From: a bacterium
GTDB taxonomy: Bacteria > Pseudomonadota > Gammaproteobacteria > Burkholderiales > Burkholderiaceae_C
Direction of reading: 5' to 3'
NCBI GenBank assembly: GCA_030824555.1
Contig: JAVBXK010000077.1
Coordinates: 1-42,853 of the forward strand
DNA: 42,853 nt
The notes below the pieces were generated by a model, which saw only the letters and a list, made by a program, of their open reading frames with translations, had not been told where the DNA came from and searched no databases. Of this stretch, positions 1 through 7,943 are shown one piece after another. Both the position numbers and the translations under genes were made by a program. Every line of letters begins with the position of its first letter. Position 1 is the first letter of the stretch.

Positions 1-967
1 GGTAGCCAAAGGCCGCGTCGCGGATGGCCAGCATGGGGTTGGGCAGACTGAGGGGTTCGCGGAACTCGAACTGGAAGTCGGCACTGGTCAGCACCGGGGC
101 CAGCTTTTCCATGCGCTCCAGCGCCTTCACGCGGCTTTGCGCCTGCTTGGCCTTGGTGGCCTTGGCCTTGAAGCGGTCGATGAACTTTTGCAGGTGCGCG
201 ATCTTGTCCTGCTGCTTCGAGAAGGCCTGCTGCTGCAGCACGATCTGCTGCGAACGCAGTTCTTCGAACGCGGTGTAGTTGCCGCCGTAGCGGGTGAGCT
301 GCGCGTTGTCGATGTGCAGCGTCACGCGGGTGATGGCATCCAGAAACTCGCGGTCGTGGCTGATGACGATCATCGTGCCCTCGTAGCGCTTGAGCCAGCC
401 TTCCAGCCACACCAGCGCGTCCAGGTCCAGGTGGTTGGTGGGCTCGTCCAGCAGCAGCAAGTCGCTGGGGCACATCAGTGCCCGGGCCAGTTGCAGGCGC
501 ATGCGCCAGCCGCCCGAAAAACTGTTGACGGGGTTGTTCAGTTCGTTGAGCTTGAAGCCCAGACCCAGGATGAGTGTTTGGGCGCGGGCCTTGGCATCGT
601 GTGCGCCCGCGTCATGCAGCAGTGCGTGGGCGTGGGCCATGGCTTCGCCGTCGTGGGCCGCTTCGGCTGCGGCCAGTGCGGCCTGCGCCTCGGTCAGCCG
701 GGTGTCGCCGTCCAGCACGAAGGCGGTGGCGGGCTGGTCGGTTTCGGGCATGTTCTGCGCCACCTGGCCCATGCGCCAGGTGGGGGGCATGGAAAAATCA
801 CCGCCGTCTTCGTGCAGGCTGCCGTTGAACAGTGCAAACAGGGTGGACTTGCCTGCGCCGTTGCGGCCCACCAGACCGACCTTTTCGCCAGGGTTGAGGG
901 TGACGTTGGCGCCGTCGAGCAGGACCTTGGTGCCCCGGCGTAGGGTGAGGTTGCGCAGGGTGATCAT
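1..967 (-). CDS. ABC-F family ATPase (3' end outside window)
   Basis: The reading frame starts at an ATG at 967 and runs off the left edge after 322 residues, so the end is missing. It is a soluble twin-ATPase ABC-F protein; members act on ribosomes and lack membrane domains. Seen: Walker A GRNGAGKS at residues 34-41, signature FSGGW near 150-154, Walker B LLLLDEPTNHLD near 171-181, switch histidine in VISHD near 204, then a basic, Lys/Gln-rich linker at about 240-290, typical of the segment between the two ATPase domains. The second ATPase domain lies beyond the window. The N-terminus resembles E. coli YheS more than EttA, but the subtype is an inference from half a protein. It stands alone here; the next gene is a membrane acyltransferase on the same strand 270 bp upstream. 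Confidence 0.93.
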   Translation of the reverse strand, partial: MITLRNLTLRRGTKVLLDGANVTLNPGEKVGLVGRNGAGKSTLFALFNGSLHEDGGDFSMPPTWRMGQVAQNMPETDQPATAFVLDGDTRLTEAQAALAAAEAAHDGEAMAHAHALLHDAGAHDAKARAQTLILGLGFKLNELNNPVNSFSGGWRMRLQLARALMCPSDLLLLDEPTNHLDLDALVWLEGWLKRYEGTMIVISHDREFLDAITRVTLHIDNAQLTRYGGNYTAFEELRSQQIVLQQQAFSKQQDKIAHLQKFIDRFKAKATKAKQAQSRVKALERMEKLAPVLTSADFQFEFREPLSLPNPMLAIRDAAFGY

Positions 968-1236
968 GCGGCTGCTCCGAGGGCTGTGCCTGCTGGTGGG
1001 GTTGGTGTGCCCGTGCAGGGTATTGGCCCATGCGGCGGCATGTCGATATGAGGTGGCCGGTCTTGCGTGAAGAGTCTTGCAGATTTCATTACGGCGCGAC
1101 TCTACCTCATGAGAATACGCAGGGCCTTCTCAAGTGGGCTTTTTCCCTGGCGGCCTGGGTGTGAAGAAATCGCGCTATTGGGTGTTCAGCATGCGCCACT
1201 GCATCTGGCACAGTCTTGTTGCATTCAACTTGGCAC

Positions 1237-2436
1237 TCAAATGGCCACGGGTCTGGGCATCCTGGCCACCATGGACATGTCGGGCAATTGCGGTCGGCGG
1301 AACCTTGTTCCAAAGCGAATCATGGGCAGTTCAACCAGGTAGTGAACCAGAACAGCCAGCAAAAGAATGGTTGCGAGCACCAGAACGTGGGTGGATGTGC
1401 CGGTCCATTTCAGATTCAGATAGACCACCACCATCACCTTCGCATGGACCAAGTACAAGGCATAGGAAATTCGGCCTGTGAAGTTGACGATGGCGTCCTG
1501 TAAAGGGGGTAGCTTCAATCCAAGCAGGAACAGGCAGGCTAAACCCGCTGCAGTGAGTGGCTGGGGTGCAAAACCGACGAATGCCTGCCACTCCTGCCAG
1601 TAAGCCAGCAGCACGATCATCACTGGCCACAGCAGTGAACTTGGAATTTTCACCAGAGTGCGTTGGTATTTGAACAGCACTGCCCCCAGTACGAAAATGT
1701 ACAAATAGGCCACGATGCTGGATTTGATGTGGACCAGCCTCAGCATGTAAGAAAATTCCACACCCGACTGTTTTGCCTGCCGGGCAAAGAGGATGTCGAG
1801 AATACCGGTGTCGGCCAGTGGAACCCAGACGCAAGTGAGCAAGGTGCTGCCAGCCAGGACCCATAGCCAGAAATGAGGGCGTTGGGTGCGCTTGTCCCAC
1901 CATACCAAGGCAAATGCGAAGACGTACCAGAACATTTCAGCGGTCAATGTCCAGCCCACATGCAGGCGGTCCAAGAACAAGTTGCTGCGAACAGGCAGCT
2001 GCTGTAGGTTCAGCGCATTCAAGATCAGGTAGGCGTAGCCATCGTCGACCACCGACTTGAAAGATGGATTGACCAAATATTCCAAGACCCAAACCGTGAA
2101 CAGGACCATCCAGTAGGCGGGGAATATTCGGAATATCCTGGCGACCGCATAGGTTTGAAGGGTGTTGCGTTCAGCACTCTGGACAATCAGGTACCCCGAA
2201 ACCAGGAAAAAGAGCTGCACACCCAGCCCACCACCAATTTCGCCGATGTACGGAATTTGAAGTCCCGCATAGGCCTCCATGTGGTGCGCGATGACAGCGC
2301 AAATGGCCAGCGCGCGCAGGGCATCCAAATTGTTGGGGTGTACCGGCGATTCGGGTGCAACCTCGATGAGGTGTTTGTACGCTCCGTGCGTGATCTGTTT
2401 GGTGACCCTGTTTCCCATTTCGAGCAGCGGCCGCAT
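1237..2436 (-). CDS. Acyltransferase 3 family membrane protein (OafA/YrhL-like)
   Basis: A 399-residue polytopic membrane protein with about ten hydrophobic segments. The first core segment carries LDALRALAICAVIAHH, which matches the conserved Arg and His pair of the acyltransferase 3 family, followed by GVQLFFLVSGYLI and, near the C-terminus, ISYALYLVH and a closing VELPMIRF. Such proteins transfer acetyl or other acyl groups to O-antigen, exopolysaccharide or peptidoglycan sugars across the inner membrane; the substrate here cannot be read. The start is ATG at 2436; a second ATG six codons in is possible. There are no glycan genes around it, and the DNA is visibly less GC-rich than mfd or the ABC-F gene on either side, so it may be a recent acquisition. 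Confidence 0.88.
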   Translation of the reverse strand: MRPLLEMGNRVTKQITHGAYKHLIEVAPESPVHPNNLDALRALAICAVIAHHMEAYAGLQIPYIGEIGGGLGVQLFFLVSGYLIVQSAERNTLQTYAVARIFRIFPAYWMVLFTVWVLEYLVNPSFKSVVDDGYAYLILNALNLQQLPVRSNLFLDRLHVGWTLTAEMFWYVFAFALVWWDKRTQRPHFWLWVLAGSTLLTCVWVPLADTGILDILFARQAKQSGVEFSYMLRLVHIKSSIVAYLYIFVLGAVLFKYQRTLVKIPSSLLWPVMIVLLAYWQEWQAFVGFAPQPLTAAGLACLFLLGLKLPPLQDAIVNFTGRISYALYLVHAKVMVVVYLNLKWTGTSTHVLVLATILLLAVLVHYLVELPMIRFGTRFRRPQLPDMSMVARMPRPVAI

Positions 2437-2659
2437 GTTCGCCCGAATGGTTCGCGCGTCAGCCCCAGGGCGGTGTATTCATGGATCTGCTGATTGAACA
2501 ATCACCAAACCTCAACCCATTTTTAACTGCAGGCGGGTATCTGTACTGTTCGATGCCGTACAGACTATTCGGCAGGTTTTGCTTGAAGGTGCGTGTAGGC
2601 CGATTTGCCATGACTTGTGTCACGTGTCTGACCGCTTCGCCGAAACTAGCTACAAGCAT

Positions 2660-5600
2660 TTACCCCGCCACCGGCGTCCCCAACCCCCGCAACACATCCC
2701 GCACCATCTGCGCCCGGTCTTTCGCCTCAGGCAGTTCGCGTTCGATCCGCAGCTTCTCGTTCCCGGCCAGCTTGATGTGCCGGTTTTTCTGGATCAGTTC
2801 GATGATGCGCATGGGCTCCACCGGCGGGTTCTTCTTGAACGTGATGATGATCACGCCCGGCGTGGCGTCCACCTTCACCACGCCGTAGGGCTCGCTCAAC
2901 ACGCGCAGGCGGTGCACGTCGATCAGCGTTTGTGCCTGGGCAGGCAGCTTGCCGAAGCGGTCCACCAGTTCTTCCAGCAGGGTGTCGATCTGTTCGTTGC
3001 GCTTGGCCATGGCCAGCTTTTTGTAGAACGACAGGCGCAGGTTCACGTCGCCGCAGTAGTCGTTGGGCAGCAGGGCAGGGGCGTGCAGGTTGATGTCGGT
3101 GGCGGCTGACAGGGGTTTCAGCAGGTCGGGCTCTTTGCCCGCTTTCAGGCAGCGCACGGCTTCGCTCAGCATTTCGTTGTACAGCTGGAAACCCACTTCC
3201 AGCATGTTGCCGCTCTGGTTTTCGCCCAGTACCTCGCCCGCGCCGCGGATTTCCAGGTCATGCATGGCCAGGTAGAAGCCGCTGCCGAGTTCTTCCATGG
3301 CCTGGATGGCGTCCAGCCGCTGCTGGGCCTGTTTGGTCAGGCCGTCGATGTCGGGCACCATCAGGTAGGCATAGGCTTGGTGGTGGCTGCGGCCCACGCG
3401 CCCGCGCAGTTGGTGCAGCTGGGCCAGGCCAAACTTGTCGGCCCGCGCCATGATGATGGTGTTGGCCGTGGGCACGTCAATGCCGGTTTCGATGATGGTG
3501 GAGCACAGCAGGACGTTGAAGCGCTGGGCCACGAAGTCGCGCATCACCTTTTCCAGCTCGCGCTCGGGCATCTGGCCGTGGGCAATGGCTATGCGGGCCT
3601 CGGGCAAAAACTCTTCCAGCTTCTGGCGGCGGTTTTCGATGGTTTCCACCTCGTTGTGCAAAAAGTACACCTGCCCACCGCGTTTCAGTTCGCGCAGCAC
3701 GGCTTCGCGGATCACGCCCTGGCTTTCGCTGCGCACAAAGGTTTTGATGGCCAGGCGGCGTTGCGGCGCGGTGGCAATCACGCTCAGGTCGCGCAGGCCT
3801 TCCAGCGCCATGCCCATGGTGCGGGGAATGGGGGTGGCGGTGAGGGTCAGCACGTCAACCTCGACGCGCAGTTGCTTCATCTGCTCTTTGTGGCGCACAC
3901 CAAAGCGGTGCTCTTCGTCAATGATGAGCAGCCCCAGGTCTTTGAACTGGGTTTTTTCGCTCAGCAGCTTGTGCGTGCCCACCACGATGTCCACCGTGCC
4001 GTCGTGTATGCCTTTCATGGCGGCGGTGATTTCCTTGGCCGAGCGGAAGCGGCTCATTTCGGCAATCTTCACCGGCCATTTGGCGAAGCGGTCCACCAGC
4101 GTCTGGTAATGCTGCTCGGCCAGCAACGTGGTGGGGGCCAGAAAGGCCACTTGTTTGCCGCCGGTCACGGCCACGAAGGCTGCGCGCAAGGCCACCTCGG
4201 TTTTGCCAAAGCCCACGTCGCCGCACACCAAGCGGTCCATGGGGCGGGGCGAAATCATGTCTTGAATGACGCAGTGGATGGCGGCCTTTTGGTCGGCGGT
4301 TTCTTCAAACCCGAAGTCGGTGGCAAAGGTTTCGTAGTCGGCCGGGCTGTACCGGAAGGGGTGGCCCACACGGGCGGCACGGCGGGCGTAGATGTTCAGC
4401 AGCTCGGCTGCGCTGTCGCGCACCTGCTCGGCGGCCTTGCGTTTGGCCTTTTCCCACTGGCCGCTGCCCAGTTTGTGCATGGGCGCTTCGTCGGCGCTCA
4501 CGCCGGTGTAGCGGCTGATGAGTTGCAGCTGGCTCACCGGCACGTACAGGGTTGCGTTGTCGGCGTATTCCAGGTGCAAAAATTCCAGCGGCGCGGGGGT
4601 GCCGTCGGCGTTTTTGTCGCCCATGTCCATGTGGGTCAGGCCACGGTAGCGGCCGATGCCGTGGGCGCTGTGCACTACGGGGTCGCCCACGTTCAGTTCG
4701 CTCAGGTCTTTGATGAGCGCTTCCACGTCGCTCACCTGCTCTTGCTTGCGGCGGCGGCGTGTGGTGGGGGCGGTGTTGAACAGCTCGGTTTCGGTGACGA
4801 AGTCCAGGCCCTGTTCGATCCAAGCAAAACCCTGCGTGAGGCCTGCGGTGGCAATGCCCAGCGGCTCGTCGCTGGCCAGGAATTCGGCCAACGAATCGAA
4901 GGCGGGTGGGCTCAGGGCGCTGGCGCGCAGGAAGTCGAGCAGGCTTTCGCGGCGGCCATCACTTTCGGCCAGCACCAGCACGCGGCTTTGGGCGTGAATA
5001 TTTAAGCTTTTTTGGCCTCTGTCGCTTTCAGATAAAGCGTGAGCAGCTATTGAATTTGATGTGCTCGCGCCTGTGCCGCCGGGTGGCATCGCCGTCGGGT
5101 CTTTGAATCCCACGTGGCTTTTCAGGCGGGACAGCGGGTCGTCGCTGCCGCGCACCACGGTCAGGTCGGGCAGTTTTTGCACCCAGGCGCTGTCGGCCAC
5201 GTCTTCGATGGCGGGGCGCATGGCCAGCTGGGGGTGGGGCTTGGCGCGGGCAAAAAACTGCTCGGCATCTAAAAACAAACTGGTGGGCGGCAGCACAGGG
5301 CGCTCGGGGTCGCCTTGAACCAGGCGGTAGCGATCGCGCGTGTCTTGCCAGAAGCGCTGGAAGGCGGGCTCCACGTCGCCGTGCAGCACCACCGTGGCCT
5401 CGGGGCCCAGGTAGTCGAACACGGTGGCGGTTTCTTCAAAAAACAGCGGCAGGTAGTACTCGATGCCTGCGGTGGCCACGCCCGCGCCCATGTCTTTGTA
5501 GATGCGGCTTTTGGTGGGGTCGCCGTCCAGCAGCTCGCGCCAGCGGTTGCGAAAGCGCCCGCGTGCGGCATCGTCCATGGGGAACTCGCGGCCGGGCAGC

Positions 5601-6253
5601 AGGCGCACCTCGGGCACGGGGTACAGGCTGCGCTGGCTGTCGGGGTCGAAGGTGCGGATGCTGTCAATTTCGTCGTCAAACAGGTCCACCCGGTAGGGCA
5701 CTTGGCTGCCCATGGGGAACAGGTCAATCAGGCCGCCGCGCACCGCGTACTCGCCGGGGCTGACCACTTGCGTCACGTGCTGGTAGCCCGCCAGCGTCAA
5801 CTGGGCTTTCAACTTGGCTTCGTTGAGTTTTTGCCCTGTCTTGAAGTGGAAGGTGTAACCCGCCAGAAAGGCGGGTGGTGCCAGGCGGTACAGCGCGGTG
5901 GTGGCGGGCACGATGACCACATCGGCCCCCTCCTGGTTGCTGCCGCCATGCCCCCGGTTGTGGATGCGCCACAGCGTGGCCAGCCGCTCGGAAATCAGGT
6001 CCTGGTGCGGGCTGAAGGTGTCGTAGGGCAGGGTTTCCCAGTCGGGAAACAGGGCACAGCGCAGTGTGGGGGCAAAAAACGCCAGCTCGATCAGCAGCCG
6101 CTGCGCATCGGCTGCGTCAGCGGTGATGACGGCGGTGGGGTGGCCAGCGGCCTTCTCGCGCTCGGCCAGTTGCGCCAGCAACAGCGCATCGGACGAGCCA
6201 ATGGGGCGAGGCATGGAAAAGCGTTGGCCGGGTGACAGTTTGGGCAGTTGCAT
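2660..6253 (-). CDS. mfd: Transcription-repair coupling factor Mfd
   Basis: Mfd displaces RNA polymerase stalled at DNA lesions and recruits UvrA. I start it at ATG 6253 (MQLPKLSPGQRF), giving 1197 residues; an upstream in-frame start at 6310 only adds unlike sequence. Seen in order: a UvrB-like N-terminal region, the RNA polymerase-interacting region (SELNVGDPVVHSAHGIGRY), helicase Walker A GDVGFGKTE with Lys684, DEEH at 779-782, the TATPIPRTM motif, the second RecA-like domain with GRVGR, and a C-terminal TRCF domain. E. coli Mfd has 1148 residues with Walker A Lys634, so the roughly 50 extra residues all lie before the helicase. They match an insert around residues 380-425 that contains an AT-rich repeat (see 4996-5066). 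It is divergent from ispD. Confidence 0.97.
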   Translation of the reverse strand: MQLPKLSPGQRFSMPRPIGSSDALLLAQLAEREKAAGHPTAVITADAADAQRLLIELAFFAPTLRCALFPDWETLPYDTFSPHQDLISERLATLWRIHNRGHGGSNQEGADVVIVPATTALYRLAPPAFLAGYTFHFKTGQKLNEAKLKAQLTLAGYQHVTQVVSPGEYAVRGGLIDLFPMGSQVPYRVDLFDDEIDSIRTFDPDSQRSLYPVPEVRLLPGREFPMDDAARGRFRNRWRELLDGDPTKSRIYKDMGAGVATAGIEYYLPLFFEETATVFDYLGPEATVVLHGDVEPAFQRFWQDTRDRYRLVQGDPERPVLPPTSLFLDAEQFFARAKPHPQLAMRPAIEDVADSAWVQKLPDLTVVRGSDDPLSRLKSHVGFKDPTAMPPGGTGASTSNSIAAHALSESDRGQKSLNIHAQSRVLVLAESDGRRESLLDFLRASALSPPAFDSLAEFLASDEPLGIATAGLTQGFAWIEQGLDFVTETELFNTAPTTRRRRKQEQVSDVEALIKDLSELNVGDPVVHSAHGIGRYRGLTHMDMGDKNADGTPAPLEFLHLEYADNATLYVPVSQLQLISRYTGVSADEAPMHKLGSGQWEKAKRKAAEQVRDSAAELLNIYARRAARVGHPFRYSPADYETFATDFGFEETADQKAAIHCVIQDMISPRPMDRLVCGDVGFGKTEVALRAAFVAVTGGKQVAFLAPTTLLAEQHYQTLVDRFAKWPVKIAEMSRFRSAKEITAAMKGIHDGTVDIVVGTHKLLSEKTQFKDLGLLIIDEEHRFGVRHKEQMKQLRVEVDVLTLTATPIPRTMGMALEGLRDLSVIATAPQRRLAIKTFVRSESQGVIREAVLRELKRGGQVYFLHNEVETIENRRQKLEEFLPEARIAIAHGQMPERELEKVMRDFVAQRFNVLLCSTIIETGIDVPTANTIIMARADKFGLAQLHQLRGRVGRSHHQAYAYLMVPDIDGLTKQAQQRLDAIQAMEELGSGFYLAMHDLEIRGAGEVLGENQSGNMLEVGFQLYNEMLSEAVRCLKAGKEPDLLKPLSAATDINLHAPALLPNDYCGDVNLRLSFYKKLAMAKRNEQIDTLLEELVDRFGKLPAQAQTLIDVHRLRVLSEPYGVVKVDATPGVIIITFKKNPPVEPMRIIELIQKNRHIKLAGNEKLRIERELPEAKDRAQMVRDVLRGLGTPVAG
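4996..5066 (-). repeat. AT-rich short repeat, copy A (inside mfd)
   Basis: An AT-rich island in otherwise very GC-rich coding sequence. Read on the minus strand it shows TAGCT (5049-5045), 17 nt, AAGCG (5027-5023), 5 nt, GGCC (5017-5014) and then an A-run. Inside the 17-nt spacer and AAGCG lies a short hairpin (CGCTTT with AAAGCG). The same spacing recurs at 10468, 22008 and 38802. It is translated in frame in mfd as part of a poorly conserved insert. The assignment as a repeat family rests on my hand alignment of four divergent copies. Confidence 0.6.
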
Positions 6254-6369
6254 GGGGCGGGTGCGTGTGCGGGCGCAGGTACTGGAGCGAAGGGGTGGGG
6301 CCGTGGGCAAAAACGTTGCTAAGAAACGTGACGCAAAAGCTATGGGCAGAGGCGGTGCAGCAACGAAAG

Positions 6370-6396
6370 CACCCCACGCTGTGGCAGGGTGGGGTG
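6370..6396. other. Perfect 8-bp inverted repeat between mfd and ispD
   Basis: CACCCCAC (6370-6377) and GTGGGGTG (6389-6396) form a perfect 8-bp stem with an 11-nt loop. It lies in the 230-bp divergent gap between the mfd and ispD starts, upstream of the likely ispD promoter. There is no T-run, so it is not an obvious terminator; it could be an operator or a chance GC-rich palindrome. Confidence 0.4.
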
Positions 6397-6406
6397 TGCT
6401 CGTGGC

Positions 6407-6437
6407 TTGATTTTAATGACGGGGTGCCCCGCATAAT
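6407..6437 (+). promoter_or_regulatory. Possible sigma-70 promoter for ispD-ispF
   Basis: A -35-like TTGATT (6407-6412) and a -10-like CATAAT (6432-6437) are separated by 19 bp, about 45 bp before the ispD ATG. The spacer is long by 2 bp and the hexamers are imperfect, so this is only a plausible candidate. Confidence 0.35.
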
Positions 6438-6483
6438 CCGTGCCCCGACACCTTGTACCCGTCAACACAGCCCACGCACCGCC

Positions 6484-7275
6484 ATGCCACAGCCTTCAGC
6501 CTCCCATGCCACACCGCTTCACGCCCACAGCGAGCGCATCTGGGCTGTGGTGCCCTGTGGTGGCAGCGGTTCGCGTGCAGGTGGCATGGTGCCCAAGCAG
6601 TACCGGGCGGTGGCCGGGTTGCCGGTGGTGGCCCACACCTTGCAAGCCCTGGCGCAGGTGCCCGCCATTGCCGGGCTGATCCTGGCGGTGGCCCCAGGTG
6701 ACGAATGGTTAACCGGCCCGCTGGAGGGCGTACCTGCCGACGGTTTGGGCAGCCTGCCAGCCGTCCGTGCACGCGCGGCGGGTTGGTTGCACGCCTTGCC
6801 CGTGGCCGGTGCCACCCGTGCACATACCGTGTACAACGCCTTGCAGGCTTGGCGGGGTCTGGGGGTGGGCGAGCGCGATTGGGTGCTTGTGCACGATGCT
6901 GCCCGCTGCCTGGCCACCCCCGAACAAATTGACGGGTTGATAGAGGCCTGCCGGACCGACCCCGTGGGCGGGCTGTTGGCCCTGAAGTTGCCAGATACCT
7001 TGAAACAAGGTGTCCATAACCGGGCCAGTGCCACCGTGCCGCGTGAAGACAAGTGGCTGGCGCAAACGCCGCAAATGTTTCGCCTGGGTGAGCTGCTGTA
7101 TGCGATGGAGGCGGCCCGGCGCACCGACTTCGCCCACATCACCGACGAGGCCAGTGCCATGGAAATACAGGGGCAGATGCCCTTGCTCGTCCCCGGCTCG
7201 GCCGACAACTTCAAACTCACTTACCCGGCCGACTTTGCCCTGGCACAGGCCGTGATATGGAGCCGCAGCGCATGA
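6484..7275 (+). CDS. ispD: 2-C-methyl-D-erythritol 4-phosphate cytidylyltransferase
   Basis: IspD makes CDP-methylerythritol from MEP and CTP, the third step of the non-mevalonate isoprenoid pathway, in the cytosol. The 263-residue product shows the nucleotide-binding start [14 protein letters not shown] followed by PKQY, the central [11 protein letters not shown] region, VLVHDAARC and a C-terminal [22 protein letters not shown] that fits the family. The start at ATG 6484 leaves about 18 residues before the conserved core, slightly longer than usual; a later start is possible but no better Met is visible. The stop overlaps the ispF start as ATGA, so the two pathway enzymes are translationally coupled, the same pairing that is a fused protein in some bacteria. 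Confidence 0.95.
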   Translation: MPQPSASHATPLHAHSERIWAVVPCGGSGSRAGGMVPKQYRAVAGLPVVAHTLQALAQVPAIAGLILAVAPGDEWLTGPLEGVPADGLGSLPAVRARAAGWLHALPVAGATRAHTVYNALQAWRGLGVGERDWVLVHDAARCLATPEQIDGLIEACRTDPVGGLLALKLPDTLKQGVHNRASATVPREDKWLAQTPQMFRLGELLYAMEAARRTDFAHITDEASAMEIQGQMPLLVPGSADNFKLTYPADFALAQAVIWSRSA

Positions 7276-7943
7276 CATCCACCGATAACGTCCCAGCCAA
7301 AGCCAAAGCCAAAGCCAAAGCCTCAGCCACAGTCGCTGCCGTTTCCACCGTTGCCACAGCCTTGTCGGCGCCAACTTTGTCAGACCATCCTGTCGTGCCA
7401 GCCTCGTCAGCGTCACCTGAACCGTCGCCATCGCCGTCATTGCCCGCATTGCGCATCGGCGAAGGCTGGGATTGCCACGCGCTGGTGCCCGGCCGGGCGC
7501 TGATGCTGGGGGGCGTGGCCGTGCCACACACCCATGGCCTGTTGGGCCATTCCGATGCCGATGTGCTGCTGCACGCCGTGACCGACGCACTGCTGGGCGG
7601 AGCCGGCTTGGGCGACATCGGGCGGCATTTTCCCGATACCGACCCGCGCTTCAAGGGTGCAGATTCGGGCGTGTTGCTGGCCGAAGCCATGGCCCGTGTG
7701 CGCGCAGTGGGTTATGCGCTGGTCAACCTGGACTGCACCGTGGTGGCCCAGGCACCCAAGCTGGCACCTCACATGGCCAGCATGGTGGCACGCATCGCGG
7801 CGCTGTTGGCCGTGCACCCGTCGCAGGTGAACGTGAAGGCCAAAACGGCCGAACGCCTGGGGCCGGTGGGCCAGGGCCTGAGCATGGAAGCTCGCGCCGT
7901 GGTGCTGTTGTCAGGCGTGGGGGGCGTTGCCGGGGGGCGGTAG
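7272..7943 (+). CDS. ispF: 2-C-methyl-D-erythritol 2,4-cyclodiphosphate synthase with N-terminal extension
   Basis: IspF cyclises CDP-methylerythritol 2-phosphate to MEcPP. The conserved enzyme begins only at residue 60 ([12 protein letters not shown]): metal ligands Asp67, His69 and His101, the LGHSDAD loop around His93, and FPDTDP are all present, so it should be active. I chose ATG 7272 because it overlaps the ispD stop as ATGA. The family is normally about 160 residues; this product has 223. The extra 60 residues are low complexity (KAKAKAKA, then Ala/Ser/Pro/Thr-rich) and come partly from a 6-bp tandem repeat. A shorter protein from an internal start is possible, but no Met precedes the core within the extension after residue 1. 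The 3' end overlaps the convergent kinase gene by 33 bp. Confidence 0.94.
   Translation: MTSTDNVPAKAKAKAKASATVAAVSTVATALSAPTLSDHPVVPASSASPEPSPSPSLPALRIGEGWDCHALVPGRALMLGGVAVPHTHGLLGHSDADVLLHAVTDALLGGAGLGDIGRHFPDTDPRFKGADSGVLLAEAMARVRAVGYALVNLDCTVVAQAPKLAPHMASMVARIAALLAVHPSQVNVKAKTAERLGPVGQGLSMEARAVVLLSGVGGVAGGR
7296..7319 (+). repeat. 6-bp tandem repeat GCCAAA x4 in ispF
   Basis: Four perfect GCCAAA units, followed by degenerate units GCCTCA and GCCACA, encode alternating Ala-Lys in the N-terminal extension of IspF. As the unit is 6 bp, changes in copy number keep the frame. Confidence 0.85.

Noticed and set aside
137-943. Plus-strand open frame opposite the ABC-F gene
   Set aside because: The minus strand encodes clear ATPase motifs; the plus frame has no recognisable domain.
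2640-2675. TAGCTACAAGC after mfd as a fifth repeat copy
   Set aside because: Only the first word matches; AAGCG and GGCC are not found at the set distances.
3260-5005. Long open frame of 581 codons on the plus strand opposite mfd
   Set aside because: Composition (His/Gln/Val/Gly-rich) and position are those of an antisense shadow of GC-rich coding sequence; mfd on the minus strand has full family motifs.
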